Assembly (NCBI GenBank): GCA_021018995.1
Contig: CM037590.1
Coordinates: 101,619,097 to 101,683,096 of the forward strand
Direction: 5' to 3'
DNA from: Chloranthus sessilifolius
Lineage: Eukaryota > Streptophyta > Magnoliopsida > Chloranthales > Chloranthaceae
Length of the DNA: 64,000 nucleotides
A program made the position numbers and the translations under genes. This document shows, piece after piece, positions 23,154 through 34,275 of this stretch (position 1 is its first letter; each line of letters starts with the position of its first letter). The notes under the pieces are model-generated. The model did not search any database. It was not told the DNA's origin and saw nothing but the letters and a program-made list of their open reading frames with translations.

Positions 23154-23323
23154 GCTTAGTGCAAGTATTAGTTACGCCAGTGCAAAAATTGGGAATTTAT
23201 AACTGGCGCAACTAATAGTTGCGCCAACTTTAAAATCCCAACATTTACCTTGGCGCAACTAATAGTTGCGCCAGTGTAAAAGAGGTGCCCTGCAATCTGG
23301 GCGCATGTATTAGTTGCGCCAGG
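23154..23323. promoter_or_regulatory. Leader palindrome cluster
   Basis: Four palindromes lie at 23154-23180, 23203-23227, 23249-23274 and 23297-23323. The second and third are perfect copies of the U3 palindrome arms. The fourth has left arm GGGCGCATGTA and right arm AGTTGCGCC, a mix of this family's core and that of the LTR at 47055. The cluster precedes a TATA-like sequence (TATATAAA, 23669) and the gag start (23811), so it could serve an internal gag promoter or act as structured RNA leader. Confidence 0.7.
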
Positions 23324-23810
23324 TTTGTTTAACAGCGCCTCAACCAGAATTTGTGGCCTTCTTTACCTCCCGAGTCCACCTATCAGTGTGCTTAGTGCCT
23401 TGTTTAGGCCCCGCCATCTCCGACACCCAATATGCCCCCCGCCGGTCAAAAGAGGACAATTTCTTTTTGGCTCATTTTGGGGGATCGGATTATTTGCCTT
23501 GATTTCCGTGCCTTCAATAGATCGAAGGTTCTCCTTTGATTCTTCCGAAGTGCATCGAAATCGTCGTTGCGAGTCCTGAATTAAGGTACGAGGGCCACCC
23601 GAAAAGGGAATTCTAAGGCCTTGAAACCTTTATTTCTCAGAACTTTTTTCAAATTTTTTTTTTTTAAATATATAAATCAAAAACTCAAAAACTATAGTTT
23701 GTGGTGTCGGCACAACGGCATCATCTTGCCCTCCGCCGTCTCGTAGGGGAAGAAGGAGGAGGATTTTTGGGCCTTATCCAAAGCACCCTTACCCGATCCT
23801 CTCCCGAAGA
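23324..23810 (+). other. Leader between palindromes and gag
   Basis: No gene is seen. A T-run leads into AAATATATAAATC at about 23667, the only TATA-like sequence between the LTR and gag. GC-rich CCGCCGTCTCGTAGGGG follows at about 23741. Confidence 0.4.
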
Positions 23811-26800
23811 ATGTCGTGGGTAGTGGACCCAGCTTACGCCGATCCTGACTCATCCCTATCACATTCCCCAACCCACTCCCATTAGGGAGAAGTTTTTTCC
23901 ACCATCCCCCTCACCTAACCCCCTTTTACCGTTACCGGCCCGTTTAGCGCCCTCATTTTCCCAACCGATATCCCTCAAAATATCTAAAGTCCAACCCCCC
24001 ATTCTCCATCTTTTGCCCAAACCATACCCATGCCAAGTCCAACCCATTTTCCTTCCACATCCACACAAAATCTATTCTCCCAATCCATATCCATGCCTCA
24101 TTTCCCATCTTCCCCCTATAGGCCCGATCCACCCACATTCACATACACCAATTCCTCCCTATCCAACCCCCCACAAATCCCCCCATCTACCTGGGTCATG
24201 CCCATTTCTATCGGGGCCATGCCCGATTTCTTCCAAACATCCACACCCTACCAACCACCATCCCTAAACATCCCTAATCCCTCCCCATCCTCTACCCCAC
24301 CTCAACTCTCTAATCCACCCCATATCTCACCTCTTACCATGGACATGGTCGATAATACCGGGGCCATGCCCAATTTCCCCTCTCCACCCCCCACATCCAA
24401 TCCTTCTTCCATGACCATGATGGAGGAGATGTTTCAAGCCTACTAAATGTGGAAGGCTTCTTAAAACACACCCCCTACTTCACACCCCATGTCCTTAAAC
24501 CCATCTCACACCCTAGCCAATCTCCATGCCCCACTCCCCCATGACCCCCATCAACCCCCCATAATTCACACCATCCAAACCCCCATTGCCCACATGCCCC
24601 AAGGCCTCATGGCCCAACCTCCCACTACCCATACACCCCAGGGCCCATTGGCCCAAACCCTCTTTTCCCACATACCCCAAGGCCCATTGGCCCAAACCCC
24701 CTTGTCCCACATATCCCAGGGCCCCATGACCCAATACCCCACCACCCAAACCTACCCAGGGCCCATGGCCCACACCTATCAAGACCCATTGGGCCAAACC
24801 CATCAAGGGCCCATGGCCCAGACCCACCAAGGACCTATGGCCCATACCCACCAAAGCCCATTGGGCCAAACCATCAAGGGCCCATGGCCCAGACCCACCA
24901 AGGGCCCACGGTCCAAACCCACTAAGGCCCATTGAGCCAAACCCATGAGAGCCCATGGTCCAGACCCACCAAGGGTCCATGGACTAGACCCACCAAGGGC
25001 CCATGACCCATACCCACCAAGGCCCATTGGGCCAAACCCATCAAGGGCCCATGGCCCAGACCTACCAAGGCCCATTGGCCCAAACCTACCTAGGTCCATT
25101 GGCCCAAACCCACCAAGGCCCACTAGCCCAAACCTATCAAGGGCCCTGGCCCAAATCCATCAGTGGCCCATAGCCCAAAATGACTAAGGCTTTATGACCC
25201 AAACCCAAACCCCACACTCATACTTTCCACAATACCCCCAACATTTCACCCAACCTTCACAGCCAGGTCAAACCCATGCCATACTTCAAACCCAATTTTC
25301 CCATGGCCCCACACCCCAGGGCCATCTCCAAACCTTCCCCCATACCCAATAGCCCCATCAGGCCCCACCTCTAAACCAAAATCCTATCACCCAGCAAACC
25401 TTTCCTCACCCCCAATGGGCTCACCCCACCCCCACTCATGTCATTCCCGTCCAACCCAGGCAACAATAACAAGAAAATCTCGCCCTCACTGCACATTATG
25501 TCGACCAGCAGTATGAGGAGGATGAGATTAGAAATAGCGGGGCCTACGTTGGGGCATTGACCAGCCTTAACCCTCCTCCTATAAATGCCTACCCCTTGGT
25601 GGCCCAAAGTGAAGTCTAGCCGATGGCCGAGAAAGTGGCCCCTGCGTCAAAAGAGTCAGAACAGCTAAAAGAACAGTTGAACAAAATACAGAAGCAGCTG
25701 ATGAAAATGGGTGGTGCTGAAATCCATGCCACGGACTTCACAGATTTGTGCTTGTTCGCTGAGGTCCCCCTGCCCCCCAAATTTAAAATACCAGCTTTCG
25801 ACAAATATAATAGAACTGACAATCCAATTACGCACTTGAAGTTCTACTGTGGGGACATGTGCCAATATAGAGGGGACGAAAGACTACTAATAAAAGTCTT
25901 TCAGAAGAGTCTGATCGGGACGGCTTTGAGATGGTTCACATCTTTAGAATCATCCGTGATGAAAATGTGGAAAGATCTGACCCACTTATTCCAAGAGTAA
26001 TATGTTTACAACATAGAAATTGAGCCGCGTAAGTCAGATTTAGCCCGTCTGAGGCAGAACCCGAACGAAACCTTCAACGACTATCTAGGGCAGTAGAGGG
26101 CACTAGCAGCTCAGGTCAGAAATAGAATACCTGATGATGAGTAGATAGAGATGATCTCAAAGAATACTCTGCCAGTGATCTTAGACTTTTTGGTGTACCA
26201 GCAGCAGTCCAGCTTTGCTGATCTGGTGAGAAATGCTAACCAATGTGAGGATGCCATCAGGGAGGGCCGTCTAAACAAGAACACATTGAGTGGACCCAGC
26301 GGGGCTAGGAGATTTTCAGAATAAATAACTGAGAAAAGAACAGGGGCCGATGTTCAAAACATTGCCAATACCAGGCCCAATAATAACAAATCCCCGTTTC
26401 AATTTTAGGCAGCCCCACTAGCACCAGTCAGGCCTGAGCAGATGTAGAGAATAGGGAATGGGTAAGGAATGTAAATGACTCCGGAGCAGAGGAGAGCCCG
26501 CTACAACTGAGTTTTTACGCCTTTGGGGCAATCATTGAGTGTACTTCTGCCTTTGTTAGTAGAAAAGAGATTAATCACTATCTGTCAATCGTAACCTCCT
26601 CACCCGATCTCAAGGAATTATGACCCGAATACCCACTACAATTTTCATTAGGGTCTGGGTCACCCAACTGATCGTTGCTTCCCCTTGAAGCATGCCATCC
26701 AGGATTTGATCGAAACCGAGAAAATCATTCCCCCTGTACCTACTCAGCATACTAATATTCACCAAGTGCCACTATCCCTACATCCTACCGGGGAGCAGGT

Positions 26801-26815
26801 CCCAGACCCACTGTC
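23811..26815 (+). pseudogene. gag: gag of the Ogre-type element
   Basis: An ATG at 23811 (MSWVVDPAYADP) opens a frame that can be followed to about 26815, with a two-way frameshift inside the repeat tract. The N-terminal 600 codons are Pro/Gln/His-rich and repetitive. From about 25740 the capsid-type gag domain follows, with KFKIPAFDKYNRTDNP, HLKFYCGDM and SLIGTALRWFTSLE, then a positively charged tail. A zinc-knuckle-like region (HYNFHQGLGHPTDRCFPLKH, about 26635-26695) lacks its first cysteine. The protein would form the retrotransposon particle and bind its RNA. In-frame stops at about 23883, 25998, 26094, 26142, 26322 and several more to 26625 kill it. Many are TAA/TAG where Gln is expected. 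A frame change at about 26815 leads into the protease region. Confidence 0.8.
24580..25190 (+). repeat. 24-bp coding minisatellite in gag
   Basis: A 24-bp unit based on GGCCCATGGCCCAGACCCAC plus CAAG encodes GPMAQTHQ-type octapeptides (variants GPLGQTHQ, GPMAHTHQ, SPLGQT). About 20 or more degenerate units are present. Single-base deletions near 24880 and 25145 shift the frame, but the shifted frame (PRPIGPN, RAHGPDP) remains open because the unit lacks stops in that frame too. The opposite strand reads as a glycine-rich peptide, which is a shadow. Confidence 0.8.
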
Positions 26816-26818
26816 GGA

Positions 26819-29173
26819 ATGATAGAAGATGAAGAGGAGTTTGAATTTAACCCATCCGATTATATCAGTGATCGAGAGAGTTATGTAGCGCCATTATCAA
26901 GGAACATTGAAGAGAAGAACATTGGGGTAATTGAACCCCTGAATTTGTCAGAATATTTCTCCAACCCGACCCTGCAATATGAACCCTTGGATCTCAGGAC
27001 ATACTTTCTATCCACCACACCTGCCAATTATGTACAGATCAATGCATACCAACCATACACCACCACCCCCATCAATTACTCAATGAGCCAACAGGCCTCC
27101 AATCCTACACCCACACCCACCGGTTATCAATGACCTGCGCCCACCCCATTGCCCGCAGTTCAACTACCGGCAAACTCCACCGCCCCCATTAATTACCCAA
27201 TAAACCACCAGGCCCCCAATCCCACTCCCGCATTCGTCAATTATCAATGGCCTGCGCCCATCCCCTCACCCCAAGTTCAGCCGCCAGTTGACTCCACTAC
27301 TCAAGTCAATTACCTAACGGCCCATCAGACCCCCCATCTCCCACTAGCACCTGTCAGCTATCAATGGCCTACCTTTACCTCCTTCCCCCCAATACCACCA
27401 CCCTCAAGCTTCACTACCCCCATTTGGCCTAATTTTTCCACCCAACCCGCTACCACCGAAATAAATTAGGTGTTTCTCACACCTCCTAAGTCGACAGTGC
27501 AAGAGCCTCAAGTACCGGTAGCCATACCTTTTCAGCTCTCGAGACTGACCTATGACCCTCATCAGGTCCCGCTAAGCTACAAGCAAACAGATGTCAATAC
27601 CGACAGCAGCAGCAGAGAAGGGGCATTAGATTTTGTCACATGGTCTGGGAGGATATCAAAGCAGTAAGAAGCGCCAGCAGTAGCATAAGCCCAACCAGAG
27701 GAAAAGAAAGACAACGCTGTGAACCCCTTCAAAAAAATGAGTCGAGAACATATACTAGAGACTCAACTGAGAATAATGCCTGCCCATATAACCATCTGGG
27801 ATCTGTTGATGACGTCCCCACTCTATTTTCAAGTATTAATAGAGGCGTTAAAAAATGCGCATGTATCACTCCAAGTTAGCCCAGATGAAGTTGGGCAGAT
27901 AATTGGGCAGGTGATGGCTCCGAATGTCATCTCGTTTTCTGATACTGATTTACCTGAAGAAGGGTGTAGTCACTCAAAATCTTTGAATATAACAGTTGAG
28001 TCCAGAAATATGGTCATTCCCCTGGTCTTGATTGATAATGGGTCCGCATTGAACATATGACCGTTAAGAACCGCCACTAAGATCGGGGTTGATCCATACA
28101 TGCTAAGGCCCACCAGAACCAGCGCAAGAGGGTTTGACAATACCAGGAGAGAAATAATGGGAGAAGTTGATCTTGAGCTGTTGATAGGGCCAATGAACTT
28201 TTCCATCTTGTTTCAAGTAATGGATATCAAATCCTCGTTCAATCTGTTGTTAGAGCGCTCGTGGCTGCACGAGGTCGGAGCCATACCTTCCACTTTGCAC
28301 CAGAAACTCAAGTTTGAGTCAGGGCACAAGATCATCACGATCAGTGATGAGGGGCACAGTGAGAAAGAAAAGGCTGCTAATAACATCGAAATACCCAATA
28401 TGTTGGATGTGCCACACACTGCTGAGGACATTGACCTTCACAGCTTTGAATATGAGGTATCGATAATACTCCCGAAGCCCATGGAGGGCATCATGCCTAA
28501 AATAGGAGGCGGTATGGTAGCAGTAGTGGCTATGCTCCAAAAGTGGGGCTATTAGAGAGGCAGAGGGCTTGGGCCTAGACTACAAGGTAGAAGAGAGCCA
28601 ATTGTTGCCAAGGGCCAGAAAGTTTAATTTGGGTTAGGTTACAAGCCCACAGAGGAAGAGGTTCGAGAGGCCAAAGAGAAAGCCAGGGTTGCCGCAGCTG
28701 CAAGAGCTCGAGGAATCAACACAGAAGAGAAACCTCACCCTAGGCCGTACATCAGAGATTCCTTTGTCAGCACAGGGATTGTAAAAATCGACCGGAATGG
28801 GGTAACACATTTGACCCCACACAGACCCACAGCCCCAATCCATCCCACCAATCCCCAGATCTCCCTTCCCAGCCTGGAAATAGATTTGGCTGTGTTGTCC
28901 CTCTTCGAGGAACGATGGCCAGTACCTGAACAAACACCCCTTGCGGTAAATCACCACAAAATGGTATTAACATTTGAGGACATCATCTCGGACGAATTGG
29001 GGATCAATATGATGGAGGCTGACTCCAATAAGCTATATCAGTCAGCACCCTCCATCCAAACAGGTAAAGGAGCGGCCCCCCAGGTACGCAATTGGGCATC
29101 TTTGCCCCAAACTCTAGAAGCCGGGAGTGGCCTAAAGTTTGGCACCTATTTTCCAATAAAAAATAACCTATAA
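26819..29173 (+). pseudogene. gag-pol linker and aspartic protease region
   Basis: The frame restarts one base out of step at 26819 (MIEDEEEFEFNPSDY). A Pro/Gln/Tyr-rich tract follows (about 27010-27400) with three imperfect copies of a unit of about 40 residues containing APINYPINHQAPNPTP and YQWPAP. From 27719 comes the conserved pre-protease block (NPFKKMSREHILETQLRIM). The protease follows, with LVLIDNGSALNI (active-site Asp at about 28030) and FQVMDIKSSFNLLLERSWLH. The DNGS motif in place of DTGS is usual in this lineage. After a stop near 28553 the region continues (EEVREAKEKARVAAAARARG) to 29173. Stops at 27134, 27467, 27665, 28058 and 28553 are visible. The protease would have cleaved the Gag-Pol polyprotein. 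Confidence 0.75.
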
Positions 29174-29457
29174 AAAGTGAGATAAGCCCTTGGCAGGAAA
29201 TACTTTGTATATATAGTAGCCCGCCTTGCCAAAGGTCCGTCTCCGAAGAAAACAAAAATCTCAAAAACATTGAAAAAATATAAAACCTCAAAAGCATTGA
29301 AAAAATCCAAAGTCCAAAAATATCGTCATTTAAAATTTTAGAAATAGTCTCACAAAAGGATGCCTTAATCGAAATACCTGTCCCACGTAAAATCGACCCC
29401 CTTCCTGTAGAAATATAAGAAGAGGTAGGAGTTACAAGTCTGGACGATAATAGTCCT
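29174..29457 (+). other. Protease-RT spacer, possible Ogre intron site
   Basis: This AT-rich stretch has repeated AAAATCTCAAAAACATTGAA-type words (29255-29310) and no open frame. In described Ogre elements a spliced intron lies between protease and RT, and this is the matching place. I cannot fix its borders by eye. Confidence 0.4.
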
Positions 29458-31030
29458 TTGGAGGAGCTCTCCAATGAGCTCCTTGACCGGTTTGCCGACT
29501 TTGAGCATGGCCCTACCCCCATTGTCGAAGAGACAGAAGACGTCAATTTAGGGACTGAGGAGATTCCCAGAATAACGAAAATTGAAATGTCGCTATCCTC
29601 TGAAGAAAGGAAAAGCATGATTGACTTCCTTCGATTGTACCAAGACATTTTTGCCTGGTCGTATGAGGGCATGCCTGGTCTGAATACCGATTTGGTCGAG
29701 CATGAGTTGCCCCTCTACCCTGATGTGAAGCCGGTTAAGCAGAAGTTGAGACGTCTTCGACCCGAGTGGATGTTGAAAGTCAAAAATGAGGTCATCAAGC
29801 AATATGATGCGGGGTTTCTCATGGTATCTAAATACCTGCAGTGGTTAGCCAATACTATGCCTGTGTCGAAGAAAGATGGAAAGGTCCGCATGTGCATCGA
29901 TTTTCGCAATTTGAACAGAGCGAGTCCAAAAGATGATTTTCCATTGCCACACATAGACATCTTGGTCGATAACACTGCCAAGAATGGGATGCTCTCTTTA
30001 TGGATGGATTCTCAGGCTACAATCACATAAAGATGGTAGAGGCCGATCGGGAGAAGATTGCATTCATTACTCCATGGGGAACCTTTTGCTGTCGAGTCAT
30101 GCCGTTTGGCCTAAAGAATGTAGGTGCAACATACCAGAGAGCTATGACCGCACTGTTTCACGACATGATGCACCGAGAGATTGAGGTGTACGTCGACGAT
30201 ATGATAGCCAAGTCATTGGAGCGAGGCGATCACTTTGTAAACCTTCAGAAGCTGTTTGAGAGACTGAGGAAGTACAGGTTACGTCTGAACCCACAGAAGT
30301 GCGCTTTTGGTGCTATATCTAAAAAATTGTTAGGATTCATCGTCAGCAGGAGAGGGATCGAGGTCGACCCAGTCAAGGTCAAAGCTATCACATAAATGTC
30401 ACCGTCATCTACTGAGAAAGAGGTCAGAGGGTTCTTAGGCAGAATACAATATATCAATCGATTCATTGCGCAACTAACTCCGATCTGCACGTCGATCTTC
30501 AAGCTACTAAGGAAGAACTCGCCCGTTGAATGGAACAATGATTGTCAGGTAGCATTCGATAAAATCAAAAGCTACCTCCTCAACCCACCTGTTTTGGTAC
30601 CACCCGAGTCAAGGAGACCACTCTTAATGTACCTCTCCATGATGGAAGTCTCGATGGGATGCGTCTTAGGGCAGCATGACGAGACAGGAAGAAGAGAGCA
30701 AGCCATCTACTATTTGAGTAAGAAATTCACTAATTATGAGATGCGCTATTCTCATATGGAGAAAGCATGTCTGGCTCTTGTATGGGCTACTCAGAGGCTC
30801 CGCCATTACTTGTTATCTCAGGCCGTTCTACTTTTGGCTCGCATGGATCCGTTGAAATATCTGTTTAAGAAGCCCACTCTCACTGGGTGGACTGCACGCT
30901 GGCAGCTTTTATTATCTAAGTTCGACATCATGTACGTCACTTAGAAGTTAATCAAGGGGCAGGCACTCGCCGATCATCTTGCCGACAATCCTTTGCCAGA
31001 TTATGAGCCTTTGAGAACTGAATTTCCTAA
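29458..31030 (+). pseudogene. Reverse transcriptase and RNase H
   Basis: The frame opens with a linker and RLYQDIFAWSYEGMPGL, the usual Tat/Ogre entry to RT. VSKKDGKVRMCIDFRNLNRA and SPKDDFPLPHIDILVD follow. A one-base frameshift at about 29999 leads to MDGFSGYNHIKM and ITPWGTFCCRVMPFGLKNVG, then the catalytic YVDD (about 30187). RNase H continues with NYEMRYSHMEKACLALVWAT. Stops at 30393 (before MSPSSTEKEVRGFLGR) and 30942 (before KLIKGQALADHLA) interrupt it. It would copy element RNA into DNA and remove the RNA strand in the particle. Confidence 0.85.
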
Positions 31031-31074
31031 TGAGGACATTCTTTTTATGACAGAAGATGATACTGAAGAGGCAG

Positions 31075-31653
31075 AAGAGTCATGGGTAATGCACTTTGAC
31101 GGGGTAGCAAATGTCGAGGGCTAAGGAGTTGGCGCCACTCTGATTTTGCCGAAAGGATCCCACGTACCCGTCTCTATCAAGCTCAACTTGTACTAACAAC
31201 TTGGCTGAATACGAGGCTTGTGCCGCTGGCCTATAGGCGGCTCTCGATCTCAATATAACTCGCCTTTAAGTGTTTGGCGATTCACAGTTGATCATATACC
31301 AGACGAATGAAGATTGGAAGACGAAAGATGAGAAACTAATTCCTTATCATGAACACCTCGAAGATCTGATAACTTGCTTCCAAGATGTGACATTCTCATA
31401 TGTCCCTCGGATAAGGAATCACTTTGCTGATGCACTAGCAACTTTGGCGTCAATGATAGAAATCTCATACGGTGCTGAGATGAAGCCGATCATGATCGAG
31501 CAGAGGAATGAGCCCACTTTCTACCTCAAGATTGAGGAACCTATGAAGCCTGATGATAAGCCACCTTGGTTCTCAAATATCAAGAATTTTCGCAAGACCC
31601 TAACTTTCCCTGAGGTACATCCAAGACGGACCGACGAACCATTCAACGTCTAG
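31075..31653 (+). pseudogene. Second (archaeal-type) RNase H
   Basis: ESWVMHFDGVANVEG, then TNNLAEYEACAAGL and VFGDSQLIIYQ supply the Asp, Glu and Asp positions of a second RNase H, a feature of Tat/Ogre elements. Stops at about 31122, 31234 and 31267 and a frame change near 31190 break it. The tail (YVPRIRNHFADALATLASM) is the conserved end of the domain. Confidence 0.75.
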
Positions 31654-32816
31654 CGGTAGGCTACGCCATTTGCGGGGAATGCCTTTACAAGCGATCCTAC
31701 AATAATGTTCTACTACGGTGCCTTACGGAAGGTGAAGCAATCAGTATCATGAAGGAGATCCATGAAGGAGTATGCGGAGCCCACGTCAGTGATCACATGC
31801 TTGCTAAGAAAATTCTGCGACAGGGATACTTTTGGACCACTATGGAATCAGATTGCTGCAAACATGTTCAAAAATGCTACAAGTGTCAAGAACACTCCAG
31901 TCTGATACACACTCCTGCCATCGATCTTCACTACATGACCACTCCTTGGCCATTTGCTACTTGGGGCCTTGATGTTGTCAGAATGATTAGCCCAAAAGCA
32001 TCAAATGGGCATCAGTTCATCCTCGTCGCCATTGAATACTTTACCAAGTGGGTAGAAGCAGCATCATACGGCAACATCATAGCCAGTCACGTCGAAAAGT
32101 TTCTTAAGAGTAATATTGTGTGCCGATTTGGAGTACCCTAAGATATCATCACAGACAATGACACCAATTTTGTAAATAAGCGCATCCAAGCCTTCTACGA
32201 GCAATACAAGATCAAGCACCATTGCTCGTCACCTTATCGACCTCAAACTAATGGAGCCGTGGAAGCTGCGAACAAGACGGTCATCCGCATCCTCGATAAA
32301 ATGGTCATCACTTACCGAGATTGGAGCGAAATACTGCCATTTGCCTTATGGGCCTACAGAACATCAATCCGTACCGTTATAGGGGCAACACCATTCTCCC
32401 TTGTGTAAGGAATTGAGGCTGTCCTACCAATAGAGGTTGAAGTATCCTCGCTCCGAATCCTCATGGAATCTGGCTTACCCGAAGCAGAGAGAGAGAGATC
32501 ACGCTTTGATCAGCTGAACTTACTAGATGAGAAAAGGCTCCTAGCTTTGTGTCATACTCAAGTTTACTAGGAGCGAATCGCACGCGCTTACAACAAACGT
32601 GTCCGCGGTCGAGATATAAAGGTAGGAGATACTGTACTGAAGAATATCTTCCCATCCCTCCACGCTGATCCGAGAGGAAAGTTCAAGCAAAACTGGGAAG
32701 GACCTTATGTCACTGGAGAAGTGCTACCAGGATATGCCATCCGCCTCGCCACCATAGACGGAGATCATCTTCCTGAGCCTATCAATGCTGGATACGTTCG
32801 ACGGTTCTACTCTTAG
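31630..32816 (+). pseudogene. Integrase
   Basis: The zinc-binding start has H..H (HEGVCGAHVSDHMLAKKI) and CYKCQEH. The catalytic core has GLDVVRMISPKASNG and GHQFILVAIEYFTKWVEA, then IITDND and PYRPQTNGAVEAANK, giving the Asp-Asp-Glu triad. The C-terminus has ARAYNKRVRGRDIKVGD and NWEGPYVTGEVLPGYAI, ending RRFYS and TAG at 32814. Stops at 32139, 32406 and 32568 inactivate it. It would have inserted the cDNA, producing the 5-bp target duplication seen here. Confidence 0.85.
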
Positions 32817-33466
32817 TTTATCACGATAAGATAAGTATTGGTAAAACAGATATGTGACTGCTTAAGAACCACTCAAAAGAGGCCATCATTCCAAACACAG
32901 TAGCCAAAAAGCATTCCTAAAAATGATGATATCCTTTGCTACCCCATTTGAGCCTGGGCCTTTCTTTCAACAAACTCCTTCCCAAAAAAATGTGTGTGTG
33001 TACATATACAGAAAAAGGAGAAGTAAAGTTACTATCAAAATCTAAAAAAATCAAAAAAGTAAAACCTCAAAAAGAGATCGCCTGAAATGGAGCAAAAAGA
33101 ATAAAAAAAATGTGTAGAAGAATCACGGGGCATGTACAGTAAAAACCCCCAAGGGAGAAAGTATGTTGAGAAAACTGAAGCCGTATCAAGGAAACCCTTT
33201 TAGCCTAGCATACCTTCAAATCCTAACCTAACCCATGGCCAAGCTATACCCTGAAGAAAGCTCTCTTTTAGGTTTACAAGCAGTCATAATATCTGTTAAG
33301 TTAATACAAGTCAAGTTGTGGGACAACACCAGAACCCCATCTGGCCGGCTATGACGGAATCGACATCTGTGTCGTGGCTTTTAAAAAAAAAAAGAAGAGA
33401 AGAAATAAAAAAATATATATAAAAAAGGTAAAAATAAAATAAAAAATATAAGCTCAAAGCGAGATG

Positions 33467-33594
33467 GACGTGGTGAAAACCCGAAAGGGTATTACGGTTA
33501 AAAACAGCGAGCTTGTGCGAACCAGGTGAAAACCTGAAAGGGCGCTTGGGGTAAGAGAGCTAAACTCATGGACGTGGTGAAAACCCAAAAGGGC
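33467..33594 (+). repeat. Three copies of GGTGAAAACCYRAAAGGG
   Basis: Copies at 33470-33489, 33524-33542 and 33574-33592 read GGTGAAAACCCGAAAGGG, GGTGAAAACCTGAAAGGG and GGTGAAAACCCAAAAGGG. Two are preceded by GACGTG or GGACGTG. They are spaced about 50 bp apart, inside otherwise A-rich DNA. The function is unknown. Confidence 0.8.
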
Positions 33595-34133
33595 TCCACA
33601 GGTAAAAAAGGAGATAAATAAAAAAAAAGGGAGAAAAGAAAAGAGAAAAAATTGAAAAAGAAAGGTTTGGACTGATTGAGAAGACTGATGCTTGAGGAGC
33701 CCTTATTACCCTTCCTATACCCTCTTGTCCGACTGGGCTGCTCATGAAAGTTTGAATCGGGTCCTGACCAGAATAGTCTTTGTGAAACCACACCGTCAAA
33801 CGTATGACTCGAGGTAAAGAGAAAGGTTTAACTCAATCCCAAGGGGATGAACGTTCCGGCCTTGGTAGGACTATTGAAACTCTTTCAGAATCAACCAGTA
33901 AAAAAGGAGGGTTCGACCATACTCAAAAGAGGACTCGGGGTTTTGCAGGGTTTTCACCCAGCAATTAAGGCACCACACAAAAAGAATGCACAAAACAAAA
34001 CCAAAAGACCAAAAGATTTGTGTAGATGTATATAGTAAACTGCCTTTTGCACCACTTACACCACATCCCAAAAAATAGCCGGTGCGATGACTAGCGTGCT
34101 TTCCTTTTTACAAGTATAAACAAAAACAATAAA

Positions 34134-34135
<2 letters not shown>

Positions 34136-34181
<46 letters not shown>
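34136..34181. repeat. (AT)n microsatellite
   Basis: A pure AT run of about 22 units between the sense pol genes and the antisense genes. Confidence 0.9.
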
Positions 34182-34183
<2 letters not shown>

Positions 34184-34275
34184 AAAAAAAAAATGTGTGT
34201 GCATCTGTAAAGGGGTTTTCACGCCCCTTTACTGTGTATCTGATCTGTGCAAAAAGTTATGTGTGCAGGAAGGAG

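Larger units (their letters stand above)
32817..34275 (+). other. Non-coding spacer after integrase
   Basis: No gene is seen. It holds a CATTCCTAAAAATGATG-type purine-rich stretch, AC-poor A-rich runs, the GGTGAAAACC repeats (33467-33594), and a plant-like (AT)n run at 34136-34181. It separates the sense pol genes from the convergent antisense genes. Confidence 0.5.

Noticed and set aside
23154-23323. CRISPR-like array of spaced palindromic repeats
   Set aside because: Units are few, spacers vary widely in length and are not of uniform size, there are no cas genes, and the context is a plant retrotransposon.
24513-25123. Glycine-rich protein on the minus strand opposite gag
   Set aside because: It is the complement of the 24-bp gag minisatellite. 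The plus strand fits a gag frame with conserved domain downstream, the minus strand has none.
28634-29672. Minus-strand open frames of 107 and 222 codons opposite the protease-RT region
   Set aside because: The plus strand carries conserved protease and RT motifs here. The minus frames are shadows with no recognisable domain, unlike the true antisense genes at 34.3-38.7 kb.
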